DNA of 36,996 nucleotides from Bradyrhizobium sp. STM 3843 (GCF_000239815.1 NZ_CAFK01000349.1:11-37006); one strand, 5' to 3'. Numbered from the stretch's first letter, positions 18,688 to 27,158 are shown. The notes: generated by a model from the sequence alone, not told the origin. Numbers and translations: made by a program.

Positions 18688-18709
18688 TTGGATGATATCG
18701 ATCATCCAA
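18688..18709. promoter_or_regulatory. Inverted repeat upstream of the porin gene
   Basis: TTGGATGAT at 18688-18696 and ATCATCCAA at 18701-18709 are perfect 9-base arms with ATCG between, centred about 145 bases before the porin start codon and about 100 bases past the efflux MFS gene end. The shape fits an operator or activator site. It could also act as a weak hairpin behind the MFS gene, although it is AT-rich for that. Confidence 0.45.
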
Positions 18710-18799
18710 TCCACGCGGAGGACGGCTGAAACGCTGAATGCGTCGAGGTCCGCATGTCGCAGATCTGCAACATGAGACCATCATATGTAAGTGAAAGCG

Positions 18800-20440
18800 C
18801 TAAGGGGCCGCGTCAGGCCGCGTTGCGTCAATCAGCCGGGGCCGGCTGCCTGTTAGTTTCAATGGCGTCGGTGAGAGCGGGCCCTGCGGTGCGCGCGTGA
18901 CCAGGGCGACCAAGCCGAGCGCTGTGATCGCAAGCCAGAAGCACAGCCAGAAGCCGTCGATATAGGCGAGCACATTGGCCTCGCGCTGCACCTGCGCCGC
19001 GAGCGTGCCGACCGCGCGGCCCTGGGCCTGCCCGGCACCGTAGCTCGAAAAATAGTTGAGCAGCCGCTGCAGCACGCGTGCAACATCGGGATCTCCGCTC
19101 TGGATGTTGAGCCCGAGATAGGCGGAGTGCACCTGCTCGCGCACGCGCAGCCAGGTGCCCATCAATGCGACGCCGATCTCGGCGCCGCCGAGCCGCATGA
19201 TCTGGATGTAGGCGGCAAAGGCGGTCGCGCGCGACGGATCGGAGTTGGACAACGCCATGATGATGATCGGCAGCAGGGTGAAGGCCTGGCCGACCGACTG
19301 CAGCAGCACGATCGGGATGAAGTCCTCGCGGGCCCATGCATTGGTGACTTGCGTGCCGAGCAGGTTGGCCGCGGCGAAGGTCGAAAATCCGATGATCACG
19401 ACGATGCGGGGATCGAAATGACGCAGCAGCCAGATCGAGAGCGGCACCAGGGCGATCATCGGAAGTGCGCCGTAGGTCAGGAGCAGCACGCCGCTCTGCT
19501 CGGGCCGCAGCTGGGTGATGGTGCCGAGGAAGTTCGGCACCAGTGACGAGTTGGAAAGGCTGGTCAGGGTGTAGAGCAGGATGACGGCGAGCGAGAGCCC
19601 GATATTGCGTGAGAACAGCACGTTCACATGCGCCCACGGCTGCCGGACCAGAACTTCGTTGATCAGGAAGATCGCAAACAGCGCGGCACCGCCGAGCAGC
19701 AGCGCCATCACCGTGCCCGACTGCAGCCAGTCGAGCCGGTTGCCCTGGTCCAGGCCGGCATAGATCATCGCAACCGAGGTGCCGAGCAACAGCATGCCAC
19801 CCCAATCGGCGTCCTTCACCAGCTCGCGGTTCACAGGCTCGGCCGGCGTGCCGAGATAGACCATCAGCCCCATCAGCGGCGCGATCGCGACGCCCTGCCA
19901 GTATAGCCATTGCCAGCCGAGATGCTCGACATAGAAGCCGACCAGCGCGGTCGAAGAGTCCAGCGCGAACCCGACGCGGATGGAATAGAGCGAGATCGCC
20001 GGCAGCCACCAGCGGATCGGCAGGTTGCGAAAGATGATCATCAGCGTGGCCGGCACGAACGTGCCGAGCAGCATGCCGTGCGCGATGCTGAGCGCGATCA
20101 GCGTCGGGTAGTGACGCACGAAGGGGATGATGAGCGAGATCAGCGCATAGATCAGGCTCGGGATGCCGAGCACGCGGCGCAGGCCGAACGCGGTCGCAAG
20201 CCAGGCCACGGCGGGCGCGATCAGGATCTGCGAGCCGATCGCGGCGGTGGAGAGCCAGGCGCCTTCGTCAAAGCTGAGAGAGAAGGCGCCGCGCAGGTCC
20301 GGGAGGCCGACCGAGGTGAGCCGGCTGTCGAAATTGGCGAGGAATGCGCCCAGCAGCACGGCGACCACCGCAAACAGCGGATAGCGCGCGACCTCGCCGC
20401 GCGAGACCGGCCCACGATTGGCCGCGCTATTGTCCGCCAT
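18800..20440 (-). CDS. DHA2-family MFS drug exporter (EmrB-like)
   Basis: A 546-residue major-facilitator exporter with about 14 hydrophobic helices, the layout of the DHA2 (EmrB/QacA) drug:proton antiporters. The N-terminal helix carries FLANFDSRLTSVGLPDLRGAF and the next loop WLATAFGLRRVLGIP, corresponding to the family's motif D1 and motif A regions. The start ATG lies within the last 14 bases of the adaptor gene, so the two are translated together. With the HlyD-type adaptor it should form an EmrAB-like tripartite pump moving hydrophobic compounds or fatty acids across the envelope. The outer-membrane partner is not encoded here. Confidence 0.93.
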   Translation of the reverse strand: MADNSAANRGPVSRGEVARYPLFAVVAVLLGAFLANFDSRLTSVGLPDLRGAFSLSFDEGAWLSTAAIGSQILIAPAVAWLATAFGLRRVLGIPSLIYALISLIIPFVRHYPTLIALSIAHGMLLGTFVPATLMIIFRNLPIRWWLPAISLYSIRVGFALDSSTALVGFYVEHLGWQWLYWQGVAIAPLMGLMVYLGTPAEPVNRELVKDADWGGMLLLGTSVAMIYAGLDQGNRLDWLQSGTVMALLLGGAALFAIFLINEVLVRQPWAHVNVLFSRNIGLSLAVILLYTLTSLSNSSLVPNFLGTITQLRPEQSGVLLLTYGALPMIALVPLSIWLLRHFDPRIVVIIGFSTFAAANLLGTQVTNAWAREDFIPIVLLQSVGQAFTLLPIIIMALSNSDPSRATAFAAYIQIMRLGGAEIGVALMGTWLRVREQVHSAYLGLNIQSGDPDVARVLQRLLNYFSSYGAGQAQGRAVGTLAAQVQREANVLAYIDGFWLCFWLAITALGLVALVTRAPQGPLSPTPLKLTGSRPRLIDATRPDAAP

Positions 20441-21566
20441 CGGCGCGGTCGACGTGAATGTGGGTCACGACCGACATCCCCGGCCGCAGCCGCGCGAGCA
20501 GCGGCTGATTGTCGTCGAGCTGGATGCGCACCGGAATGCGCTGGACGACCTTGGTGAAATTGCCGGTGGCGTTGTCGGGCGGCAGCAGCGCGAATTGCGA
20601 GCCCGATGCCGGTGCGATCCGCTCCACCCGGCCGTGCAGCCTCTCGCCGGGGAAGCTGTCGACAGTGACTTCGACGGCCTGGCCGGGCACGACATGGGTC
20701 AGCTGGGTTTCCTTGTAGTTGGCGATGACATAGACATGCGGCAGCGGCACCACCGCGATCAGGTTGCTGCCGATATTGACGTAGTCGCCGGGCTGGACCT
20801 GCCGCTCGCCGACAATGCCGTCGAACGGCGCCGTGATTCGGGTATAGCCGAGTTTCAGCCTGGCTGCGGCGAGCGCGGCCTTGGCGCCGGCGAGATCGGC
20901 GCCGCGCTGCTTCTTCGTCCCTTGCAGCACCTCGAGCTGATGGCGTTGCGCAGCGATGACCGCGCGACTGGCGCGCACATCGGCCTGCGCCTTGGCGTAG
21001 GCGGCGGTCGCTTGTTCCAGCTTCTGACGGGTGCCGGCCTCGCTTTGTGACAGCGATTGCTGCCTTTCCTGCTCCTCCCGCGCTTCGACCTCGGCCGCCC
21101 CGGCCGAGACCTGCTGCGCCTCGGCCTGCGCGATCGTCGCATATTGCAGCTCGATCTGGTTGCTCAGATTATCGAGCGCGGCCTGCGCGGCTTCCACCGT
21201 CGCCTCGGCCTGCGCAACCTGCGCCTCGTAATCGGCCGGGTCGATCTGGACCAGGAGATCGCCGGCCTTGACGCGCTGGAAGTCGCTGACGTCGACCTTA
21301 AGCACTTCGCCGGCGACGCGGCTGGACAGTTTCGTCAGCTCAGCCCGGACATAGGCATCGTTGGTGGTCTGCACCGCGGCGCTGCCGACCCAGGCGTCCC
21401 AGCGCAGCGTGGCAACGCCGATGAACGCAAGCGCGACGATCACGGCCAACAGCGGGATTGCAAGCCGCGCCAATGAACTGCCGGGCGCAGCCGTTGTTGC
21501 GCGAGGGGCAGCGGCGGGAGCGGGGCCAGCCGGTGGTGCGACGACACTGCCCGATTGCTCACTCAC
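20427..21566 (-). CDS. HlyD/EmrA-type membrane fusion protein
   Basis: A 379-residue periplasmic adaptor for the MFS exporter. A short cytoplasmic proline/alanine-rich tail precedes one transmembrane helix at about 33-53 (LARLAIPLLAVIVALAFIGV). The first biotinyl-lipoyl half follows (NDAYVRAELTKLSSRVAG), then a long alanine/glutamine-rich coiled coil at about 110-230, the second lipoyl half (KLGYTRITAPFDGIVGE) and the beta-barrel. Start GTG 21566 has GGAG about 8 bases upstream. It is the first gene of a two-gene operon with the exporter. It differs from the RND adaptor in this window by its single anchor and long hairpin. Confidence 0.93.
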   Translation of the reverse strand: MSEQSGSVVAPPAGPAPAAAPRATTAAPGSSLARLAIPLLAVIVALAFIGVATLRWDAWVGSAAVQTTNDAYVRAELTKLSSRVAGEVLKVDVSDFQRVKAGDLLVQIDPADYEAQVAQAEATVEAAQAALDNLSNQIELQYATIAQAEAQQVSAGAAEVEAREEQERQQSLSQSEAGTRQKLEQATAAYAKAQADVRASRAVIAAQRHQLEVLQGTKKQRGADLAGAKAALAAARLKLGYTRITAPFDGIVGERQVQPGDYVNIGSNLIAVVPLPHVYVIANYKETQLTHVVPGQAVEVTVDSFPGERLHGRVERIAPASGSQFALLPPDNATGNFTKVVQRIPVRIQLDDNQPLLARLRPGMSVVTHIHVDRADGGQ

Positions 21567-21971
21567 GGCGCATCTCCATTGCCTCGCGTTCCACGGCTGA
21601 TGTGGTCACCGGTTCCCGACATTCGCAAAGAGATCATCGCGACATGATACGAACCTCGGAAGCCCGGCACGAGCCGCACGAGTATGACGGTTCTCATACG
21701 ATAGAACGGCGCGACGGGCCAGCCACTATCACGGGATCAGATCTGCTCATCCAAACGTTGTCTTGGGCGCGCTGCGGTTCTCGGGCGCAGCCGGCCATGG
21801 TCGGGGGGCGAATGCTGGATACCGCTTTTTCCAACCTCGGCACGGTCGCCGATTAACGCTATCGGAGACGCCGTTTTGTGCTTCCGGGGAGAATATCCTA
21901 TCTTTGGGTCCATTTCACCTTGGCCGCGTTAACAGGCCGGGACCACGCGATTGAACAGGGAATGCATACAG
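21567..21971. other. Divergent promoter region between the EmrAB-type operon and galE
   Basis: About 400 bases without a credible gene. It must hold the promoters of both flanking units. The only structure I could resolve is an inverted repeat, GTATGA-N6-TCATAC, at 21682-21699, about 115 bases upstream of the adaptor start, which is a plausible operator for the export operon. Confidence 0.5.
21682..21699. promoter_or_regulatory. Inverted repeat upstream of the EmrAB-type operon
   Basis: GTATGA at 21682-21687 and TCATAC at 21694-21699 are perfect 6-base arms separated by CGGTTC. Position and size suit a repressor site for the export operon. No TetR- or MarR-type gene is adjacent. Confidence 0.3.
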
Positions 21972-22967
21972 ATGGGACATAAGGGTGCGATCCTGATTGC
22001 CGGCGGCGCTGGCTATATCGGGGCTCATTGCGGCAAGGCGGTCGCCGAGGCCGGCTTTCTTCCCGTCTGCTATGACGATCTGACGACGGGCCATCGCAGC
22101 TTCGTGCAATGGGGCCCGCTGGTGGTCGGCGATATCGCCGACAGCATCAAAGTCGCGACCGTCATTCGTCAATATGACGTGCAGGCGGTGATGCATTTGG
22201 CGGCATCGAGCGCAGTCGGCGAATCGGTCGCCGATCCGCAGAAATACTACCTCAACAATGTCGTGGGCACGCTCGGCCTGTTGCAGGGCATGCGCGCGGC
22301 CGGCTGCAATCGGCTGGTGTTCTCCTCCACCGGCGCCGTCTATGGCAATGCCGGCCGCGAGCCGATCCCGGAGAGCGCGGCCGGTCCGACCGTCAACCCT
22401 TACGGCCGCTCCAAATACATGATCGAACAGATCCTGGCCGATTATCGCGCGGCCTATGGCTTCAGCTCGATCTGCCTGCGCTATTTCAATGCCTGCGGGG
22501 CCGATGCGTCGGCGGTGATCGGTGAATTGCGCAATCCCGAGACGCACCTGATCCCGCGTGCGCTGATGGCGATCCTGGGCCATGTGGCCGACTTTGCGAT
22601 CTTCGGCACCGACTATGACACGCCCGACGGCACGGCGGTGCGCGACTATATTCACGTCGACGATCTCGGCGCCGCCCATATCGCGGCGGTCGAACTGTTG
22701 CTGCAGGGCAATCCCGGCGGTGCTTTCAACCTCGGTACGGGGACCGGCTGTTCGGTGCGCGAGATCGTGGATGCGATCCGCACCGAGACCGGCGAATCCG
22801 TGCCGCTGGTCTATCGCGAGCGCCGCGCCGGCGATCCCGCCATCCTGGTCGCCGATCCCTCGCAGGCCGAGCGTCAACTCGGCTTCAAGGCGCGCCGTTC
22901 CGATCTCGGCACCATCATCCGCTCGGCCTGGGCTTGGCACCAGAAGGCGCATCCGCGCATCGCCTGA
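21972..22967 (+). CDS. galE: UDP-glucose 4-epimerase
   Basis: Interconverts UDP-glucose and UDP-galactose for polysaccharide and LPS synthesis, using tightly bound NAD. The 331-residue length, the Rossmann motif GGAGYIG at 11-17, the SSTGAVYG block with Ser119/Thr120 and the YGRSK pair Tyr144/Lys148 fit GalE. So do LRYFNACGAD and the C-terminal RDYIHVDDLGAAH. I placed the start at ATG 21972 (MGHKGAILIAGG) because it sits close to the Rossmann fold; a TTG at 21951 would add seven residues without a ribosome-binding site. It stands alone, with no other sugar genes next to it, so the pathway it feeds cannot be named. Confidence 0.93.
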   Translation: MGHKGAILIAGGAGYIGAHCGKAVAEAGFLPVCYDDLTTGHRSFVQWGPLVVGDIADSIKVATVIRQYDVQAVMHLAASSAVGESVADPQKYYLNNVVGTLGLLQGMRAAGCNRLVFSSTGAVYGNAGREPIPESAAGPTVNPYGRSKYMIEQILADYRAAYGFSSICLRYFNACGADASAVIGELRNPETHLIPRALMAILGHVADFAIFGTDYDTPDGTAVRDYIHVDDLGAAHIAAVELLLQGNPGGAFNLGTGTGCSVREIVDAIRTETGESVPLVYRERRAGDPAILVADPSQAERQLGFKARRSDLGTIIRSAWAWHQKAHPRIA

Positions 22968-23056
22968 CGTCCCGGCAAGCAGACGTCAGCGCGTCGCCTC
23001 ACGCACCTGTCCGATGTCCGCGCCATCGGCGCCTTTCGCTCTTGGAGCAGGTCGAG

Positions 23057-24697
23057 CTACTCCAGGTCGACGGCATGGTATTGGCCGGACTTGTCCAGCT
23101 GCGTGCCCCAGACCTTGTGCACCGCCTGGTGATCGGACGGATCGAAGGCAATCTTCGGGCCGAGTCCCAATTCGTAGTTGCGCATGCCCTCCAGCGTGTC
23201 CACCAGCGCTTCCGTGTCGAAGGTCGGACCAACGCGCCGCAGTCCTTCGATCAGGATGTTGGCGGTGAGATAAGCCTCCAGCGACATATAGTCCGCCGGC
23301 TCGCCCGGGAAGTATTTGGCGAGCGCCTTCTTGTAGTTCAGTGCGACCGAGGCATAGCTGTCCACCGGGGGCGTGACCTGGGTGCAGACAACACCGTCCG
23401 CAAAGCGGGGGCCGAGCAGCATGAGCTCGTTGGCAAGGCCGGTGCTGCCGACGCCAGAAATCGTGGTGTAGATCATGTCCGGATAGAGATCGCGGGTCTT
23501 CTCGATGAACTTCGCTGCCGGGCGAACGGTGGCCACCAGCACGACCGCCTTGATCACAGGCCGCTGCCGACGCAATTGCGCCACGGCGGCGTCGACGTCG
23601 ACGGTGTTGCGGGGGTAGGTCATGCGGAGAATGTTAGCTGAATCGCCACCGCGCAGCGCGCGCACCGCCTTGGTCACGCCGTCCCATCCGGCATCGCCAT
23701 AGGCGTCCTGCTGGGTCAGCACCCCGATCTCCTCCGGACGCAGCCGCCGCACCTTCACAAGATAATGGATGAGGGCATTCGCCTCCTCGGCATAGCCGGC
23801 GCGAAAGTTGAACACGTAGCGGTCCGGCGGATCATGCCTGAGCGAGGGCGCGCCGGTGAATGCGCCAAAATAGAGCGCATGACGTTCAAGCGCGTAGGGG
23901 ACGGAGACCAGCGCGGTCGGACTGCCATAGTTCTCGACGAAGCCGAACACCTTGTCCTTCTCGTAGAGCTCTTTCATCGCGTCCAAAGTCCGCGTCGGTT
24001 CGTAGCCGTCGTCGGCGGTGACCAGTTTGAGCTGCCGGCCGTACACGCCGCCATTGTCGTTGGCCTGGTTGAAGGCGGTTTCGATGCCGAGCTTGAGCTG
24101 GCGCCCCATCTCCCTGGACGGGCCTCCGAACGGCGCGGCCATGCCGAGGCGGATTTCGCTGTCGGTGACGCCCTGAACGGTGCTTGGCGTCCGCGGTGCC
24201 GCCGCCGTCGGGTTGATGTTGGCCGTCCGCATCTCGGCTTTGGGCAGCCCGTCCTCGCGCAGCGGCATGTTCGCAGCCGGTGCCGTGCCTTGAGCGGGTG
24301 CAATCGCCGGAGCCGCATTGGCCGATGTGACGCTCGGAACGAAAGCTGGCGGGGCGACCGGCGGCGACGCGGCCGGATGCTGTGTCACCGACGCGTCGGC
24401 GCGGCTGTAGGTGAAGGCGAGACCCGACCACCGAGGCAGCAGCGTGACCGCCGCGTAGCTCGACACTGCCGCAACCAACACCACGGTTCCCAGCAGAAGG
24501 ACGGCGTTGAACGATTTCTGCTCTACGGGAGGTGGCGGAACATCCTGAACGCCAAGCCGCGGAAAGCGATCAAGTGTCCTGATCCTTTCGTGCTCGGCTT
24601 GCCAAGCCGTGTTGGGCAATTGATCCAGCCCGTCGTCGGCATCAGACACATAGCGCGGATATTCCCTGTCGTCCTGCGGATCGGACAAACGTCCCAT
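23057..24697 (-). CDS. Membrane-anchored type I periplasmic binding protein (receptor ligand-binding family)
   Basis: A 546-residue protein of unusual layout: about 63 acidic/polar cytoplasmic residues, one transmembrane helix at about 64-87 (FNAVLLLGTVVLVAAVSSYA), a 90-residue proline/alanine-rich linker, then a full LivJ-like binding domain from about residue 178 (DSEIRLGMAAPFGGPSREMG to the end). Domain features include NDNGGVYGRQLKLV, FGFVENYGSPTA and TQQDAYGDAGW, typical of branched-chain amino-acid/amide receptors. Start ATG 24697 has AGGGA 7 bases upstream. No ABC permease or ATPase genes are adjacent. The cytoplasmic tail suggests a sensor or a tethered receptor rather than a freely diffusing importer subunit; that is inference. 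Confidence 0.85.
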   Translation of the reverse strand: MGRLSDPQDDREYPRYVSDADDGLDQLPNTAWQAEHERIRTLDRFPRLGVQDVPPPPVEQKSFNAVLLLGTVVLVAAVSSYAAVTLLPRWSGLAFTYSRADASVTQHPAASPPVAPPAFVPSVTSANAAPAIAPAQGTAPAANMPLREDGLPKAEMRTANINPTAAAPRTPSTVQGVTDSEIRLGMAAPFGGPSREMGRQLKLGIETAFNQANDNGGVYGRQLKLVTADDGYEPTRTLDAMKELYEKDKVFGFVENYGSPTALVSVPYALERHALYFGAFTGAPSLRHDPPDRYVFNFRAGYAEEANALIHYLVKVRRLRPEEIGVLTQQDAYGDAGWDGVTKAVRALRGGDSANILRMTYPRNTVDVDAAVAQLRRQRPVIKAVVLVATVRPAAKFIEKTRDLYPDMIYTTISGVGSTGLANELMLLGPRFADGVVCTQVTPPVDSYASVALNYKKALAKYFPGEPADYMSLEAYLTANILIEGLRRVGPTFDTEALVDTLEGMRNYELGLGPKIAFDPSDHQAVHKVWGTQLDKSGQYHAVDLE

Positions 24698-25425
24698 GAT
24701 TTCTTCCCTAGATCACGTGGCCGTATCCCATCTTGTTGTTGAGAGTTTTCTTAAGGATGACGGCGCAGCCGCGCATTGCGCAAAACAAAACTATCGCCCA
24801 GCCGGACGCGGCAACAGATGGCGGTTGTCCCGACGCTGCTGCGCTTCGTCGATTGTCGTCAAGTGTTCCTGAGACTGTCGTCGCGTGAATCCGATACGGT
24901 CATCCCCGACGACTTGTTAGGAGATCATATGGCATAATGCGGCGGCAGTTTGTTCGCTCGACGGCGCGCGAAGAATTCTCCCGACACGCGAGAGAGAAAC
25001 AAGATCGGGTTCGCGCATCGGCGTGGTGTGCCAGGCAGTTCCGAACGCGGTATTCCAAATACGGCAGATGTCGCATTGGAACTCACGCGCAGTGAGCCCG
25101 GCCATGATCGCGCCTGGACCGCAAACGCACCGGCGACCTGTAGCAGTCTGCTTCCGAGCTTAACCGCCCGGCAGGTCGATGCTCGCGAAGTATTTCCGTC
25201 TGGCCTTAGTCGCGGTTTGATTTGGCCAGCGTATCCACATAGAGACGCTCGCCTCCAGCAAACTCCTCAGGATGAAAGCTTGATTTGCGGCAAAACCCTC
25301 ATGGTGAGGGCAGGACAAGGCCGCGCGTCTCCAGACGATGCTTCGCATCGGCTGGGAGAACCATGAGGCCCCGAAATGCCACAGCCATGTGCGATTGCCC
25401 TGCCTGAAATGAGGCCGCCCGGTTC
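24698..25425. other. Non-coding stretch with a dispersed palindromic repeat
   Basis: Over 700 bases without a convincing gene. Short frames exist on both strands but lack ribosome-binding sites and have shadow-like compositions. The left end carries the promoter of the anchored binding protein. The right part contains a long imperfect palindrome at 25297-25368. Confidence 0.55.
25297..25368. repeat. Dispersed palindromic element
   Basis: Outer arms CCTCATGGT (25297-25305) and ACCATGAGG (25360-25368) enclose an inner hairpin GATGC-TTC-GCATC. The CCTCATGGTGAGG-type border resembles a repeat family I associate with Bradyrhizobium intergenic DNA. It lies behind the small gene ending at 25426 and may also serve as its 3' hairpin. 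Confidence 0.6.
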
Positions 25426-25698
25426 TCAGGCCGCTGCAGGCGGCGTCTGCTGGCGCGCTTCTCGAACGGCGATTTCGGCAAGCTCGTGTTTGAACGACCA
25501 GGAGCCGATCTCTTCGCCCTCGCGAAGGAAGTGCACGCTCCAGGCGGCGAGGTGGCCGCCATCGTCGCGAATCATCTGCAGCAGGCTTTGCGCCAGTCGC
25601 GAATGGTCGACGGGCAGGCGGAGGTCGAGAAAATCGCCGCAATAGTCGGGCAGCGCGCTGCCGTTGATATCGCGAACTTCCATGCGGATTTGTGCCAT
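25426..25698 (-). CDS. Uncharacterised 90-residue protein
   Basis: A small soluble protein, from MAQIRMEVRDINGSALPDYCG to a proline/alanine tail. The frame stays open upstream, but only this part has balanced, protein-like composition (DFLDLRLPVDHSRLAQSLL, AAWSVHFLREGEEIGSWSF), so I chose ATG 25698; ATG 25683 is a second possibility. The pattern suggests alternating strands and helices, without signal peptide or membrane segment. No family is recognised. It stands in the same direction as the secreted protein gene to its right, separated by about 115 bases. Confidence 0.6.
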   Translation of the reverse strand: MAQIRMEVRDINGSALPDYCGDFLDLRLPVDHSRLAQSLLQMIRDDGGHLAAWSVHFLREGEEIGSWSFKHELAEIAVREARQQTPPAAA

Positions 25699-25813
25699 CG
25701 CCTGATTGAACGACAGCAGGTCTTTCCGGCCGGTAAATGCTGCAGCTTTTGTCGGGCGTTTTGAGCAAACCCACGAGCGGCGATACGCAAGGGCCGAATG
25801 GGTGGCAGCCGTC

Positions 25814-26290
25814 TCAATTCGCCGGCTCGTAATTGCAGGTGGCTCCGCCGCCACCCTTGTCCTTGAGAGCGGCGGGATCGAGCGTGCAGTCGAGCTTGGA
25901 CAGGCTCTCGAACATCGACCCGGCCGCGCCGTCGGACGGAATGCCGGCCATGGCCAGGGTGGCGTAGATCTCATTGGCGGCCCGGCCGGTCAGCTTCTCC
26001 GTGCTCTTGCCGAAAGTCAGCTCGCAGGAGCGCGCGGTGATGTCGACATTGGAGGTGCGGCAGACGATCTTGTCGGCGGTGATCGTGATTGCATCCTTGA
26101 ACGGGCTGTCGGCATGGCCGTCGAAGATGGCCTCGACCGCCTTCTTGTAGACTGCGGGAAGCAGCGGCGAGTACGGCGCCACCGCGCCGGCCACCGCCAA
26201 GGCGGCGGCGCCATTGATCGCGCGGGCGTCGGCGGCCATCGAGGGCGACGTTCCGGCGCAGACGAGAATAGTCAGGATCAGTCGTTTCAT
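25814..26290 (-). CDS. Small secreted protein of unknown function
   Basis: A 158-residue protein with a clear signal peptide: MKRLILTILVCAGTSPSMAA, cut after about residue 20. The mature part is alanine-rich at first (AINGAAALAVAGAVAPYSPLLPAVYKKAVEAIF). It then contains KIVCRTSNVDITARSCELTFG and KLDCTLDP with several cysteines that could form disulfides in the periplasm. Start ATG 26290 is preferred over ATG 26296 because AAGGAAG lies 7 bases before it. A 14-bp tandem repeat covers this ribosome-binding site, so a second copy lies just upstream. No family is recognised beyond general resemblance to small exported rhizobial proteins. Confidence 0.75.
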   Translation of the reverse strand: MKRLILTILVCAGTSPSMAADARAINGAAALAVAGAVAPYSPLLPAVYKKAVEAIFDGHADSPFKDAITITADKIVCRTSNVDITARSCELTFGKSTEKLTGRAANEIYATLAMAGIPSDGAAGSMFESLSKLDCTLDPAALKDKGGGGATCNYEPAN

Positions 26291-26291
26291 A

Positions 26292-26319
26292 CCCATGCTT
26301 CCTTGCCCATGCTTCCTTG
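26292..26319. repeat. Perfect 14-bp tandem repeat over a ribosome-binding site
   Basis: CCCATGCTTCCTTG occurs twice in direct succession (26292-26305 and 26306-26319). On the minus strand each copy carries CAAGGAAGCATGGG, so the ribosome-binding site of the secreted-protein gene is duplicated. Confidence 0.85.
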
Positions 26320-26442
26320 CTGCTTCCGTGGCGCTCAGCTTCCCGGTCGCCCGCGCTCCATAATCCGCGCCCGTGATTGAGAATGATGAATGCATTGACG
26401 GCTACGCTGTGAATTCTGCGTGAATGCGACGAAGCCGCCACA

Positions 26443-27057
26443 TCAGCTTCCCGCCGAGGCAGCCACCAGCCCCGTCACCATCGCTTTCACCATGGTGGTG
26501 ATCTCCCGGCGCAAGAGCGCGAGCGGCACGGCGATCAGCTTCTGCTCGAGCCCGAGCGCTACCATGCCGTGCACGGCGGAGAAAAGGCTGCGCGCGGTGA
26601 TACTGATCTCCTCGGTCGCGCGGTGCGGGAACAGCACGGCCAGCGGCTGGTGGATGTGGCGAAACAGATGCATCTGATCGCTGATCGCCCAGTCCGGCAA
26701 CGACTTGTCCGGCGCCATGCGGTGCTCGAACAGCGCCCGCCAGAGCTCGAGATTGTTGGCCGCGAAGTCGCAATAGGCGAGCGCGATCCGGACCAGTGCG
26801 GCTTCGGGCGCCGGAGGTCCATCGCTTTCGGCCGCCGATAACTCGGCATCGAGCCGCGCCAAAGTGCGCGATCCCACCATGAGAACGAGCTCATCGACAT
26901 CGGCCACCAGGTTGTAGACGGCACCGTTGGCGACACCGATTTCCTGCGCCAGCTCCCGGGTTTTCAGGCCAGCCAAGCCCCTCGCGCGAATCGCGTTTTC
27001 TGCCGCCTCGATCAGCGCCTCGCGCTGTTTCGTCCGTCTTTCCAACGTTTTAGACAT
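26443..27057 (-). CDS. TetR family repressor divergent from the PspA-like operon
   Basis: A 204-residue regulator from ATG 27057 (MSKTLERRTKQREALIEAAE); a longer frame to 27108 would run into the operator region. The DNA-binding part shows KTRELAQEIGVANGAVYNLV at about residues 32-51. The C-terminal half (FEHRMAPDKSLPDW, SLFSAVHGMVALGL) resembles the TetR C-terminal domain often called WHG-like. It diverges from the PspA-like gene with about 100 bases between. Three related palindromes in and next to that gap are good candidates for its binding sites, implying repression of itself and of the PspA/YiaAB pair. The inducer is unknown. Confidence 0.9.
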   Translation of the reverse strand: MSKTLERRTKQREALIEAAENAIRARGLAGLKTRELAQEIGVANGAVYNLVADVDELVLMVGSRTLARLDAELSAAESDGPPAPEAALVRIALAYCDFAANNLELWRALFEHRMAPDKSLPDWAISDQMHLFRHIHQPLAVLFPHRATEEISITARSLFSAVHGMVALGLEQKLIAVPLALLRREITTMVKAMVTGLVAASAGS

Positions 27058-27071
27058 TTTTAACCATATGA

Positions 27072-27143
27072 TTGAGCGTTGTTCAAAATTGTCTTGAGCG
27101 ACGCTCAAGATTGCGCTACAAAGTCTTCATGAGCAGTGCTCAT
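27072..27143. promoter_or_regulatory. Three related palindromic operator candidates
   Basis: Three copies of a similar palindrome occur in 72 bases. They are TTGAGCGTTGTTCAA (27072-27086, imperfect), CTTGAGCG-A-CGCTCAAG (27093-27109, perfect 17 bp) and ATGAGCA-G-TGCTCAT (27129-27143, perfect 15 bp). The shared core is TGAGC-N5-GCTCA. They lie between a TetR gene and the divergent PspA-like gene, the last one 15 bases before the PspA-like start codon. This is the classic layout of an autoregulated TetR switch. Binding itself is inferred. Confidence 0.8.
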
Positions 27144-27158
27144 AGCAGGGAGCCAACA

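Noticed and set aside
21915..22952. A 345-codon frame antisense to galE
   Set aside because: Shadow composition without motifs; galE on the sense strand is unambiguous.
22965..22988. Small inverted repeat TGACGTC / GACGTCA at the galE stop codon as a terminator
   Set aside because: Only 7-base arms with a 10-base loop and no T-run; too weak to call.
24917..25105. Short minus-strand frame in the gap after the anchored binding protein
   Set aside because: No ribosome-binding site and no recognisable features.
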